DNA of 64,000 nt from Kibdelosporangium philippinense (GTDB taxonomy: Bacteria > Actinomycetota > Actinomycetes > Mycobacteriales > Pseudonocardiaceae): positions 511,501 to 575,500 of the forward strand of contig NZ_JAJVCN010000005.1 in NCBI RefSeq assembly GCF_021390435.2. The letters run 5' to 3'. The notes under the pieces are model-generated. The model made no database searches. It was not told where the DNA came from and worked only from the letters and a program-made list of their open reading frames with translations. Both the position numbers and the translations under genes were made by a program. Below, one piece after another: positions 52,869 to 61,513 of the stretch (positions within the stretch are counted from its first letter, which is position 1; the number at the start of each line of letters is the position of its first letter).

Positions 52869-54053
52869 TCACAGTTCCTCGATCGGGACATCGGGGTTGG
52901 CCAGCCGGTCCGGGTCGATCTGCTTGCGAGAGCGGATCAGAGCCTTGATCGGGTCGACCACGTCCCAGATGTTCACGTTCATCCCGGCGAGGACGCGGTT
53001 GTCCTTGAGCCAGAAGGCGATGAACTCACGGCCGGGCTTGTCGCCACGGAACACCACGCGGTCGTAGCCCGCGATGTCACCGATGTACTCCATGCCGAGG
53101 TCGTACTGGTCGGTGTAGAAGTACGGCAGCTCGTCGTAAGTAGCCGATCCGCCGATCATCCCGGTCGCGGCGACGGCGGGCTGGTTGAGCGCGTTCGCCC
53201 AGTGCTCCACGCGGACTCGCTTGCCCAGGAACGGGTTCTCCGCGTTGGCGATGTCACCGGCGGCGAAGATGTCCGGGTCGGACGTACGCAGCGAGGCGTC
53301 CACGAGCACACCGTTGTCCACGTCCAGCCCGGCGTCCTTGGCCAGTGACACGTTGGGCGTCGCACCGATCGCGACCAGCACTGCGTCGGCGTCCACGACC
53401 GTGCCATCCACAAGGCCGACGCTCTTGGCGCCAACCTGGTCCACCTCGACACCGAGGCGTAGGTCGACATCGTTCGCGCGATGCAGGTCCGCATAAACCT
53501 CAGCGACCTCAGGGCCGATCGCGGTGACCAAAGGCTGAGGCGCTGCTTCAAGAACGGTCACCTCGACGCCTGCGGTTCGCGCGGCGGCGGTGACCTCGAG
53601 GCCGATCCAGCCCGCGCCGATCACGATCAGGCGTGATGAATTGGCGATCACGGACTTGATGCGTTCCGAGTCGCCGATTTTGCGCAGATACAACGCGTCT
53701 TCGGCGCCAGGGAACACGCGTGGGCTGGATCCTGTGGCCAGCAACAGTTTCGCGTAGTCGACAGTCGACCCGTCGGACAGTCGAACCTGGTGCGCGGACC
53801 GGTCAATAGCTGTCGCGGAGACGCCGAGCCGCAGGTCCACGTTGTTTTCCGTGTACCAGTTCGCGTCGTGCACGAAGGCGCTGTCGCGTTCGGCTTTGCC
53901 CTGCAAGTAGTCCTTCGACAGCGGCGGCCGCTCGTACGGCCGTTCCTCCTCCTCGGTGACGAGGACGATGTCGCCGTCGAATCCTTGGTCACGCAGCGCT
54001 TCTGCGGCTTTGGCGCCGGCAAGGCCGCCGCCGACGATGACGAAGGTGGTCAC
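52869..54053 (-). CDS. ferredoxin-reductase-type FAD/NAD oxidoreductase
   Basis: The 394-residue protein has FAD-binding FVIVGGGLAGAKAAEALR, RPPLSKDYLQG, the NAD-binding IVIGAGWIGLEVTAAA and the second FAD motif TSDPDIFAAGDIA. It belongs to the rubredoxin/putidaredoxin reductase group that passes electrons from NAD(P)H to a ferredoxin, often for a P450 or dioxygenase. No such partner is next to it. It starts with GTG after GGAGG and lies 17 bp downstream of folE, so they are an operon. Confidence 0.87.
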   Translation of the reverse strand: MTTFVIVGGGLAGAKAAEALRDQGFDGDIVLVTEEEERPYERPPLSKDYLQGKAERDSAFVHDANWYTENNVDLRLGVSATAIDRSAHQVRLSDGSTVDYAKLLLATGSSPRVFPGAEDALYLRKIGDSERIKSVIANSSRLIVIGAGWIGLEVTAAARTAGVEVTVLEAAPQPLVTAIGPEVAEVYADLHRANDVDLRLGVEVDQVGAKSVGLVDGTVVDADAVLVAIGATPNVSLAKDAGLDVDNGVLVDASLRTSDPDIFAAGDIANAENPFLGKRVRVEHWANALNQPAVAATGMIGGSATYDELPYFYTDQYDLGMEYIGDIAGYDRVVFRGDKPGREFIAFWLKDNRVLAGMNVNIWDVVDPIKALIRSRKQIDPDRLANPDVPIEEL

Positions 54054-54070
54054 GCGAATTCCTCCAAGTT

Positions 54071-54670
54071 TCAGATTTGGACGCCGCTGAGCGCGAAGAA
54101 CTCCTGGCGTGAGCGAGCGTCCTCACGCAGGCTGCCCAACAACGTTGACGTTACTGTGGTCGAACCGCTCGCTAACACGCCCCGCAGCGTCATGCAGGTG
54201 TGCTCGGCCTGGATGACCACGCCGACGCCACGCGGGTTGAGGTGGTCGTTGAGCCAGTCGGCGACCTGCTTGGTGAGCCGTTCCTGCACCTGTGGGCGGC
54301 AGGCGAAGTACTCGACGATCCTGGCGAGCTTGGACAGCCCGAGAATGCGCTCGCCGGGCAGATAACCGACGTGGGCGGTGCCGACGAATGGCAACAAATG
54401 GTGTTCGCACACCGACCGGACCGGGATGGCCCTGGCCAGCACGAGCTCGTCGTAACCCTCGTCGTTGGGGAAAGTGGTCAGATCGAATGGCCGCGGACTG
54501 AACAGTTCGGCATAGGCACGCGCCATCCGGCCGGGCGTGCCACGAAGGCTCTCGGTGTCCGTCGAAACGCCGAGAGCTCGTAGGAAAGCCGCGGCGGCGT
54601 CCTCGGCGGCGGCGAGATCGACCCCGGTGTCCGGCTCATGGACGACCCGCAGGGCGGTACCGGCACGCAT
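54071..54670 (-). CDS. folE: GTP cyclohydrolase I
   Basis: The 199-residue protein has the zinc motif SVCEHHLLPF, GLSKLARIVEYFA, and EHTCMTLRGV, as in FolE type I. It converts GTP to dihydroneopterin triphosphate, feeding folate or other pterins. AGGAG five nt before ATG 54670 sets the start. Grouping with a reductase rather than folP or folB suggests a second copy with a special role. Divergent from the SufR-like regulator. Confidence 0.9.
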   Translation of the reverse strand: MRAGTALRVVHEPDTGVDLAAAEDAAAAFLRALGVSTDTESLRGTPGRMARAYAELFSPRPFDLTTFPNDEGYDELVLARAIPVRSVCEHHLLPFVGTAHVGYLPGERILGLSKLARIVEYFACRPQVQERLTKQVADWLNDHLNPRGVGVVIQAEHTCMTLRGVLASGSTTVTSTLLGSLREDARSRQEFFALSGVQI

Positions 54671-54773
54671 AAGCACTCCTCTTGACCCTAGTTACACCAA
54701 TAAATCCTGGTCTTATGAGGAGAGAAGGTCAAGAACCAGGTGAAAAACAGGTTTCGACCATGTTGGTTACCGA

Positions 54774-54786
54774 TATGATAGTGCTG
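54774..54786 (+). promoter_or_regulatory. -10 element of a probable leaderless transcript
   Basis: TATGAT (54774-54779) is followed by 6 nt and the GTG of the SufR-like gene. No Shine-Dalgarno is present. Confidence 0.6.
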
Positions 54787-55451
54787 TGAGCTCGCCGGAG
54801 ATCAAGGCTGTCGCGGCGCTGGACGACGATCTGCGCTGGCGGATGTACTCGTTCATCCGCGCCGAGCGACGCCCGGTCACCAGGGACGAGGCCGCCGCAT
54901 CGGTGGGGATCTCGCGCAAACTCGCCGCCTTCCACCTGGACAAACTTGTGGACGCCGGCTTGCTGCGGGCGGACTATCTGCCCGCGGGGAAGGTCGGGCG
55001 GGCCCCGAAGGTCTACGAGCCGGCTGGTGTGGACATCCACGTAGCCATTCCACAACGACAGCATGACGTGCTGGCCGAAATCCTGCTGGATGCCGTTGTG
55101 GCGAAGGACGTGCGGGAGGAAGCCGTCAAAGCCGCGGGCCAGCGCGGTGAAAACCTTGGCACAACCGAGCGTGACAAGGCCAAACTTGGCCGTCTTGGTG
55201 CTGAGCGCGCGCTGACTGTGGCCGAAAGTGTGCTGGCGCGCTATGGCTTCGAACCGGCCAGGGAAAGTCCGACGTGCTTGCGGCTGCGTAACTGCCCATT
55301 CCACCCACTTGCCGCGAAGGCCCCAGACCTCGTCTGCGCGATCAATCAGGCGTTCCTGAACGGGATTCTGGACGGATTGCAAGCGCCAACCGTCCGTGCG
55401 GTCCTCGAACCGGCGCCAGGGGAGTGCTGTGTACGCCTTCGTGGTGAGTGA
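54786..55451 (+). CDS. SufR-like winged-helix regulator with C-terminal cysteines
   Basis: The 221-residue protein starts with a winged helix (RWRMYSFIRAERRPVTRDEAAASVGIS, AAFHLDKLVDAGLL). The C-terminal part has Cys164, Cys170, Cys184 and Cys214/215, with LRNCPFHPLAAKAPDLVCAIN. This pattern resembles the SufR/Rv1460 family that uses an Fe-S cluster as sensor. The usual target, the suf operon, is not here; it is divergent from folE and the ferredoxin reductase. An Fe-S or redox-dependent control of that operon is a hypothesis. Confidence 0.65.
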   Translation: MSSPEIKAVAALDDDLRWRMYSFIRAERRPVTRDEAAASVGISRKLAAFHLDKLVDAGLLRADYLPAGKVGRAPKVYEPAGVDIHVAIPQRQHDVLAEILLDAVVAKDVREEAVKAAGQRGENLGTTERDKAKLGRLGAERALTVAESVLARYGFEPARESPTCLRLRNCPFHPLAAKAPDLVCAINQAFLNGILDGLQAPTVRAVLEPAPGECCVRLRGE

Positions 55452-55501
55452 ATGGCGCCAGTGGCGAATTTGTGTGAGCTAGCAAGAACCTCTACCCAAA
55501 A

Positions 55502-55537
55502 GTGTGGGGTGCGCCAGTCACCCGGCGCACCCCACAC
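55502..55537. terminator. bidirectional terminator hairpin
   Basis: Perfect 14-bp arms (55502-55515 and 55524-55537) with an 8-nt loop lie between the convergent SufR-like and CsxA genes. Confidence 0.75.
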
Positions 55538-55557
55538 GAAGGTGTACTACTTGACCG

Positions 55558-58191
55558 TCACTCCTCGGCAGCAGCCAGCTTCTGCGTCGTCACATTGATG
55601 CCACCAACATCGACGGTCGGCCGTCGAGTTGGTTCATGCGAAGCCTGAACCGTGACCGACTCACCCGGCCACAGCGCCACATAGTTGTCCGACCAAGTCA
55701 CGGGCAGCGGCTGCGAACCGTCAGCCTTGCGCAGCGTCAGCTGCACCGCCGGAATGATCGTGGTGGACGTGTTGCGGATGGTCACCGTGGTCTTGTCGCC
55801 GTGACTGCGGGCGCGCACGTCGACCGAGGCCTTGGGCAGCGTGGCCAGCCCCTTCAGGTCGGCGTACTGACTGACCGGCGTGTAGTACCACTGGCTGTTG
55901 TCCCAGTCCGGCACATCTGGCTTCGAGGACAACCAGTACGTGTTCTTGCTGACGTCCTTGCCGTGCTTGTCGGTCAACTTCAACCGGACGAAGTACGTCG
56001 ACGACAGGTTCTGCAGCTCCGGCAGGGTGAACACCTCGGCGACACCCGGCAGCGAGACCGAGATCCCACTCTTGGTCTGGCTGTGCACCAGTTTTCCGTC
56101 GATCGTATAGACCTCGGCCACGGCGGTCAGCTTGTCGGCCTTTGTCGGTGACTGGCCGACGATGACCACCGAGCGGTCGTCGTAGGAGTACTGGATGTGG
56201 ACCGTTTCGTTGGCCTTCTTCGCGCCGAAGTACGCGCCTGCAGGATTGAGGTCGTAGCTGTACAGGTGCCAGTTCAGCGACGGCCACGCGTTGTTGAGCA
56301 TCCAGTAGATGAACCCAGTGGCAGGTCGTTCGGCGGTCATCCGCCGTGCGTTTGCCTCGAACTGAGCGCGCACCTGCTCGTAGTTCGCCAGCTGAGCCTT
56401 GTCGACGTAGTCGGCGAGATTCGTGGGCGTGCCATACCGCTCAGCCAACGCGGTGCTGAACAGACGCAGGTTGTTGAACGGTTCGTTCCCACGACCTGTG
56501 TGGAACTGCGGCGTCGCGGGCTCACGCCAGAGCTGTTCCTGCTCGGTCGGGTTCAGCATGCCCTTCACGGTGTCCAGCGCGGGGATGGAGTGCCCGGCAC
56601 TGAGTTCACCTGCGAATCCGAAGGCCGCGCCAACCTTGTCGCCGTACCAGTAGACCGGCGGAACCCAGTCGTAAGGGCCTTCCATCTTGCTGCCGGACGG
56701 TCCGAGTGGCGGCTGCGGGCCACCATTGAGTGAAGCCGCTGGCAGTACCGGGTTCGACCAGCCGACCTTTTCGAACTCGCCGAGGTACATCCGCTGCACG
56801 TCCTCCGGCGGTGAGATGTCACTGCCGATGAAGAAGCCGATCACACTTGCGTAGTTGCGCAGGAAGCGCGCCTGGGCGTTGAGCGAACCCTGCGCGATCG
56901 GGTAATCCTCCGGCTTCCATGGCTCGCCGCCCCAACCGGTCCACGGCTCCCACTTGTCACAGCACTCCCAGCCGGGCAGCAGCATGATGCCCAAGCGGTC
57001 GGCCAAGTCATAGAACTCCGGTGTCTCCAGCTTGCCTTCAAGGCGGATGGCGTTGAGGCCCATGTCCCGCGTGTAGCGCAGCTGTGCGGCAAGACGCTCT
57101 GGCTGCGTGCGCAGCAGCAGGTCGGATGCCCAGCCACCACCACGGATCTGGATTTGCTTGCCGTTGATGATGAACTGCCGGTCGCCCTTGGCATTGAGGT
57201 TCGACACGACGTCGCGGATGCCGAAAGTCGTGCCGGTGCGGTCGGATGTCCGCCCGTTTACCCGAGCGGTCAAATCCAACCGGTAGAGCGGCTGCTCGCC
57301 GTACTGGTACGGCCACCACACACGCGGGTTGCGCAGCGTCTCAGGCGTGAACGCCACGGTCCGCGTCTCGCCCGCGTTCAGCTGCACAACCTGGTTCAGC
57401 CGCCGTGACGCGACTTCTCCCTGCAGTACAACCTTTTGGGGAGTGTTGGTGTTGTTGCGCACCTCGGCGAACGCCTTCAACTCGGCGGTCTCGAAACCGG
57501 GCAGCGCGAGCTTGGTGTGCACATACGACCCGACCAGCGAAACAGCTCCACCGCGAGCGATCTCGACGTCACGGAACAGACCCATGTTGTTGTCGGGAGC
57601 TGGCTGCGCCCAGTCGATCCAGCTGATAGCGAAGTGCTTCTGCGGGTCGGCAGGCGCGACCTTGATCGCGATGGCGTTGCGGCCGGGCTTGACCAGCGAG
57701 CTGATGTCGAAGTCGCGGGCGTTGTACGTGCCGACGACGTCACCCAGCTTGGTGCCGTTGAGGAACACCTCGCCAGCTGAGGTCACGCCTGGGATTTTCA
57801 GCACGGTGTTGGGCGAGCGGTCCCGCACGTGGAATTCGGTGCGGTACCACCAGGGCACCTGGAAGTCGGCGCGATTGACGTTGTCGCGCATGTTCGTGCC
57901 GTGGAACAAGTTGGGGTAACGCCCGTTTTGTACCAGGCCTGCCATGACGGTTGATCGTGGGCCGACGGGGTACCACCGGGAACCGTCGTAGCGCGACTGG
58001 GAGATCTCCTCGCCGGTCGCGGATACCTCTGCCGACGACTGGATCTGCCAGCCGGCGATGGTGCTCTTGCTGGACTCGGCATCGGCCAACGTGGTGACCT
58101 GAACAGCCGGGGCCGCGGTGCTGGGCTGTGCCAGCGAGAGAGTCAGTAGGACAGCCAGGACAAGGGCGACACGCACCCGTAACGAGGACAT
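55558..58191 (-). CDS. csxA: secreted GH2 exo-beta-D-glucosaminidase
   Basis: The 877-residue protein has a signal peptide (VALVLAVLLTLSLAQPSTAAP) and the GH2 layout of Amycolatopsis CsxA: sugar-binding domain, Ig-like domain, TIM barrel, then two beta-sandwich domains. Asp458 in FFIGSDISPPE and Glu529 in GFAGELSAG match acid/base Asp469 and nucleophile Glu541 of CsxA in spacing. It removes glucosamine units from the non-reducing end of chitosan oligomers. A CsnR-like palindrome precedes it. It is probably expressed alone. Confidence 0.88.
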   Translation of the reverse strand: MSSLRVRVALVLAVLLTLSLAQPSTAAPAVQVTTLADAESSKSTIAGWQIQSSAEVSATGEEISQSRYDGSRWYPVGPRSTVMAGLVQNGRYPNLFHGTNMRDNVNRADFQVPWWYRTEFHVRDRSPNTVLKIPGVTSAGEVFLNGTKLGDVVGTYNARDFDISSLVKPGRNAIAIKVAPADPQKHFAISWIDWAQPAPDNNMGLFRDVEIARGGAVSLVGSYVHTKLALPGFETAELKAFAEVRNNTNTPQKVVLQGEVASRRLNQVVQLNAGETRTVAFTPETLRNPRVWWPYQYGEQPLYRLDLTARVNGRTSDRTGTTFGIRDVVSNLNAKGDRQFIINGKQIQIRGGGWASDLLLRTQPERLAAQLRYTRDMGLNAIRLEGKLETPEFYDLADRLGIMLLPGWECCDKWEPWTGWGGEPWKPEDYPIAQGSLNAQARFLRNYASVIGFFIGSDISPPEDVQRMYLGEFEKVGWSNPVLPAASLNGGPQPPLGPSGSKMEGPYDWVPPVYWYGDKVGAAFGFAGELSAGHSIPALDTVKGMLNPTEQEQLWREPATPQFHTGRGNEPFNNLRLFSTALAERYGTPTNLADYVDKAQLANYEQVRAQFEANARRMTAERPATGFIYWMLNNAWPSLNWHLYSYDLNPAGAYFGAKKANETVHIQYSYDDRSVVIVGQSPTKADKLTAVAEVYTIDGKLVHSQTKSGISVSLPGVAEVFTLPELQNLSSTYFVRLKLTDKHGKDVSKNTYWLSSKPDVPDWDNSQWYYTPVSQYADLKGLATLPKASVDVRARSHGDKTTVTIRNTSTTIIPAVQLTLRKADGSQPLPVTWSDNYVALWPGESVTVQASHEPTRRPTVDVGGINVTTQKLAAAEE

Positions 58192-58228
58192 GCGGGGGCC
58201 TCCTCGGCGCCAGGGACCGCCTATTAAT

Positions 58229-58241
58229 AGGGAACTTTCTT
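58229..58241. promoter_or_regulatory. CsnR-like operator of csxA
   Basis: AGGGAACTTTCTT agrees at 11 of 13 positions with AGGAAACTTTCCT, the palindrome I recall for the Streptomyces chitosan-responsive ROK repressor CsnR. It lies 38 bp before the csxA start. Confidence 0.4.
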
Positions 58242-58377
58242 TACGAAGTCAATGGTCTGTACCTACGCCGCTACTGCATGCAGTGGGCGTGCGAGGTTGC
58301 GTAACGCAGCGTTAGCTCACGCGATCAGACAACGCATCGGGCTGCCCGCGAGCACCGCCGACCTGCCACTGCGTGGG

Positions 58378-59031
58378 TTATGACCGGCGGGTGAGCTGCG
58401 ACCAGGTGAGCACGCGTTGCCTGAACCGAATTCGCCGGGCAACGCGCTTGTTCTCGTCGGACGAATGCAAAAGGTGCATCCATCCCGACGTGGAAGTCTC
58501 CTTGACGTTGACAGGCACGCGCCGATAGGAGCGAGCGACGGAACTGTGCCGGACGACTTCGTCGTAGAACCACTCGGATGTGATGACAGCGAGGACACCG
58601 GGCGACTCCCGAAAAGCTTTTTTAAGCTCAGGGGCGTCTGACAACCGGAAAGTCAGATTGATCGAATTACCGGTGACACCGTGTTCGTCCCGCGCGATCT
58701 CGCCTGCGTGGATGGCCAGCCGAAGCCGGATTCGTTCCTCAGGAGGATGCCAGGAGTTGTGTCTGCGCAGAGCCTTGGCCAACGCGGCCGGAAGGGCCTC
58801 CACCAGTCGCACCTTGTCGGTCAGCGTGGGCGCGAGGATGAAGACACCATCGCCCCGGTCGACATGATGACATCGGAACCAGTGGACACCGGCAGCGCGC
58901 AAACCTTTGCGGACAGCCCGGTACATCGTCTCGCGGACAATGAGCTGACTCGGCCGTATCCTGGTGTAATCGCCAAATCCCTCCACATCGACGACAACAA
59001 TCGTCCGATTGACAGCAGCTCGCCACTTCAC
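58378..59031 (-). CDS. class III nucleotidyl cyclase-like protein
   Basis: GTG 59031 gives MKWRAAVNRTIVVVDVEGFGDYTR (217 residues); a longer frame has no homology. It is a lone class III cyclase-like domain: first metal Asp in VVVDVEGFGD, second in HHVDRGDGVF, and Asn and Arg in GNSINLTFRLSD, which fit the transition-state pair. Such solo cyclase-like proteins in actinobacteria are often effectors or sensors with no proven product. A perfect 16-bp palindrome lies just upstream. It has a basic C-terminal tail. Confidence 0.65.
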   Translation of the reverse strand: MKWRAAVNRTIVVVDVEGFGDYTRIRPSQLIVRETMYRAVRKGLRAAGVHWFRCHHVDRGDGVFILAPTLTDKVRLVEALPAALAKALRRHNSWHPPEERIRLRLAIHAGEIARDEHGVTGNSINLTFRLSDAPELKKAFRESPGVLAVITSEWFYDEVVRHSSVARSYRRVPVNVKETSTSGWMHLLHSSDENKRVARRIRFRQRVLTWSQLTRRS

Positions 59032-59055
59032 GACCAATGACCCTATCCGGGATTG

Positions 59056-59071
59056 GCAACTTGCAAGTTGC
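59056..59071. promoter_or_regulatory. 16-bp perfect palindrome at the cyclase-like gene promoter
   Basis: GCAACTTGCAAGTTGC is self-complementary and covers the probable -35 (CTTGCA) that pairs with TAGGGT 17 nt on, eight bases before the GTG at 59031. It is a likely operator. Confidence 0.55.
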
Positions 59072-59304
59072 AACAAGCCTCTGGTCACCCAAAAGGGTTT
59101 ATAGCGGCCATTGTTCCCGACGCGACCGCACAGGTATTCGGCAATACCGACAACCCTCCAAGATGGTGATGACAACGACTCGTACTTCCGGTCAGGCATC
59201 ACCACGCCATCGACAGGCCGATCTTCACCCCAAGCCGCTTCAGGCGCGCGGTGCTCTTGGTCAGTCCTGCGAGACCTGGCGGCCTGCTGGAACCGTCGCT
59301 TGGA

Positions 59305-59649
59305 TCATTCGAGCGCGGTCGTGAGGAGAGTGCGTAGAGCGGGATCGGCCAGTTCCTCAGCAGAACGGACCTTGACGTGCCGATGCACTTTGCCTGTTCC
59401 CTGCATGAGGTTCGAGGGATCGGGCAGGCTGGCGCCGCCAGCGATCCCGAGCCGCACATAACCGGAGAACGGCGCGACAGTGAACTTGAGGCCCTTGTAG
59501 CCGGTGGTCGTGCCGTATCCGATGTTCTCGTCGTCGGCAGTAAGCACGGCATCCGGGAACAACTCCAGCAGGAGCTCGTGCACCTCGACTGCGAGCGGAC
59601 CACCCCGGACAAGCAGCGCCCTGACCTCCGGCGTGACGGCATCGTCCAT
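59305..59649 (-). CDS. DUF1801 domain protein
   Basis: The 114-residue protein resembles the small YdhG/DUF1801 fold: an N-terminal helix region (PLAVEVHELLLELFPDA), GYKGLKFTVAPFSGYVRLGI, and a C-terminal VRSAEELADPALRTLL. Relatives include bacterial frataxin-like scaffold proteins and others with unknown function. No neighbour clearly works with it. The 378 bp upstream are a decayed region. Confidence 0.7.
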   Translation of the reverse strand: MDDAVTPEVRALLVRGGPLAVEVHELLLELFPDAVLTADDENIGYGTTTGYKGLKFTVAPFSGYVRLGIAGGASLPDPSNLMQGTGKVHRHVKVRSAEELADPALRTLLTTALE

Positions 59650-59851
59650 GCCTGCAAACTACCGCTCACGGGGCATTCGCATCGCGAGCGAGATTTGGAC
59701 AGGCGACCGAACCTGGATACAAGAAGTGACAGAGCAGCACCGTTTGAGCCAGCAGAAGTCACGAAGCGCGTTCGAACCTGTAGAGGCATCGTTCCCACAC
59801 CATGCCAAGGCGCGCTCATGACGGGTTACAGAGGACCTTCACCGTCCCGAA

Positions 59852-59975
59852 CTACACCGCGCCGACGATGTTCGCGGGGACTGCGTTCGCGATGGTTGTG
59901 TCGCCGAGGCCGAGCGCTACTACGCGCTGGGGCGTCTGCTTGATGACGGCGTCGCCGAACGCGGATTTGCGGTTC
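59852..59975 (-). pseudogene. remnant of an ABC transporter substrate-binding protein
   Basis: On the minus strand one short frame reads FGDAVIKQTPQRVVALGLGD and a few more residues before TAG at 59854-59852. It resembles the N-terminal start of iron-siderophore (FecB-type) binding proteins. Only about 41 codons are open and there is no signal peptide or remainder, so it is a fragment. The rest of 59650-60027 holds nothing I recognise. Confidence 0.4.
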
Positions 59976-60027
59976 GTGGTTCACATGGTGTTCTTGTGAG
60001 CGCCTCGGTCGCATGCCGACCGGTTAG

Positions 60028-60965
60028 GGCCTGTTTCACAAGTTGATCAAGGTTTGAGATGATCTTGATTCGTGGGGCGTGGTGATCTGACCAACGAGCA
60101 GTGGGCGAAGCTGGAACCCTTGCTGCCCAGGGGCAAGAAGCCTGGCAGGCCGCCGAAGCATGCGAAGCGGAAGCTTATTGACGGGATCCGGTTTCGGGTT
60201 CGAACCGGTGTGCCGTGGCGGGATCTGCCGGAGCGTTACGGCCCGTGGGAGACGGTGTATGGCTTGTTCCGGCGGTGGCAACGGGATGGCACGTGGAAGA
60301 GGATTCTGGTCGCGTTGCAGGCGGACGCGGACGCTGCGGGCCTGATCACCTGGGATGTCAGCGTGGACTCCACGGTGGCTCGTGCGCACCAGCACGCGGC
60401 TGGTGCGCGTCAAAAGGGGATCTCCAGAAGGAGTCTCCGGGCGGGGTCGAGGTCGAACCGGCCGATCACGGGCTGGGGCGCTCCCGAGGCGGGTTGACGA
60501 CCAAGACTCACCTGGCGGTCGAGCAGGGACAAAAGCCCTTATCAATCGTGATCACCGCTGGCCAGCGAGGTGACTCGCCCCAGTTTCAGGTGGTGCTCGA
60601 CCGTATCCGGGTACCCCGGCGGGATCGCGGTCGGCCGCGCTGCCGCCCGAATCGGGTGCTCGGCGACAAAGCCTACGGGTCCCGCGCCAACCGCGCCTAC
60701 CTGCGCAGGCGCGGTATCCGCTGCACCATCCCGGACAAGGCCGACCAGGTCCGCAACCGCAAGAACAAGGGCTCACACGGAGGACGACCACCCGCATTCG
60801 ACAAGGAGATCTACAAGCAACGGCACGCTGTCGAGTGCGGGATCAACCGTCTCAAACGAAACCGAGCCGTCGCCACCAGATACGACAAGCTCGCCGTTCG
60901 CTACGAAACCACGGTCACCATCGCAGCGATCAACGAGTGGCTCCCATGACTTTCGAAACAGACCC
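60028..60965 (+). mobile_element. IS5-family insertion sequence (IS427-group type)
   Basis: The 938-bp element has 11-bp terminal inverted repeats with one mismatch: GGGCCTGTTTC at 60028-60038 and GAAACAGACCC at 60955-60965. TA flanks it on both sides (60026-60027 and 60966-60967), fitting a TA target duplication. The two-frame transposase inside is intact. It lies between the transporter remnants and adjoins the EhuD-like pseudogene. Confidence 0.85.
60072..60949 (+). CDS. IS5-family DDE transposase made by -1 frameshifting
   Basis: OrfA starts at GTG 60072 (MGRGDLTNEQWAKLEPLLP) and runs in one frame to 60497; the homologous remainder is in the -1 frame and ends at 60949. The switch is at A AAG GGG (60413-60419), a canonical slippery heptamer, giving ARQKGDLQKE-type fusion. 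DDE residues are in VSVDSTVARAH, VLGDKAYGS and HAVECGINRLKRNRAVATRYDK. The protein cuts and joins the IS ends. It appears complete. Confidence 0.85.
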
Positions 60966-60967
60966 TA

Positions 60968-61410
60968 GTGCCTTCTTTGGGTGAGCCTTCTCGTGCATGC
61001 AGAGTCGTTTGGGACTTGGCTTCGTCACTGGTTGCCGCGGGCATCATCGGGCTTGGTGTGCACTACGCCACGTATGTCTCTGAGATGTACCGTGCCGGGA
61101 TCGAATGTGTCCCACTTGGACAGTGGGGCGCGGCAGCCGCGCTGCATCTACTGCGCAGTCGCGTGTGTACAAGTGTGATCCTGCCGCAGGCTCTGTCGCG
61201 TTCGATTCCCGCGCTGACAAACTATTCCATCGTACTGTTCAAGGATGTTCCGCCCCTGGCAAGGATCATGCTGAGCAGTTTCACAGTTGGCCGCGAAATC
61301 GTCGCAGGCACGTTCGTCCATTTCAGCTGGTCGCCATGGCGGGCTTGCTCTGTCTGCCGGTCGCGCTCGTCCTGTCCTAGGTGGGCAGGATCGCGGAGCG
61401 CAAGCTGAAC
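60968..61410 (+). pseudogene. decayed EhuD-like amino-acid/ectoine ABC permease
   Basis: Residues such as LGVHYATYVSEMYRAGI, VPLGQW, VILPQALSRSIPALTNY and FKDVPPL match the permease of ectoine or polar amino acid ABC importers (EhuD/GlnP type). The N-terminus is missing, replaced at the IS boundary. Near 61316 the homology moves to another frame (FQLVAMAGLLCLPVALVLS), then meets TAG at 61378-61380, after which ERKLN still follows. Frameshift and stop make it non-functional. Confidence 0.65.
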
Positions 61411-61513
61411 GTTTCGTGCTTGGGGTGATGTTCTTGGGGTGCCTTGGGTGGCTGTGTGCTGGCAAGTGCTTCTTTGGAAGGGGAATGGTCGCGGGGTGGG
61501 GTTTGGTGCGGGG

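Noticed and set aside
52869..54670. Full redox pathway (P450/dioxygenase partner) beside the ferredoxin reductase
   Set aside because: No ferredoxin, P450 or oxygenase gene is present nearby, so a specific pathway cannot be claimed.
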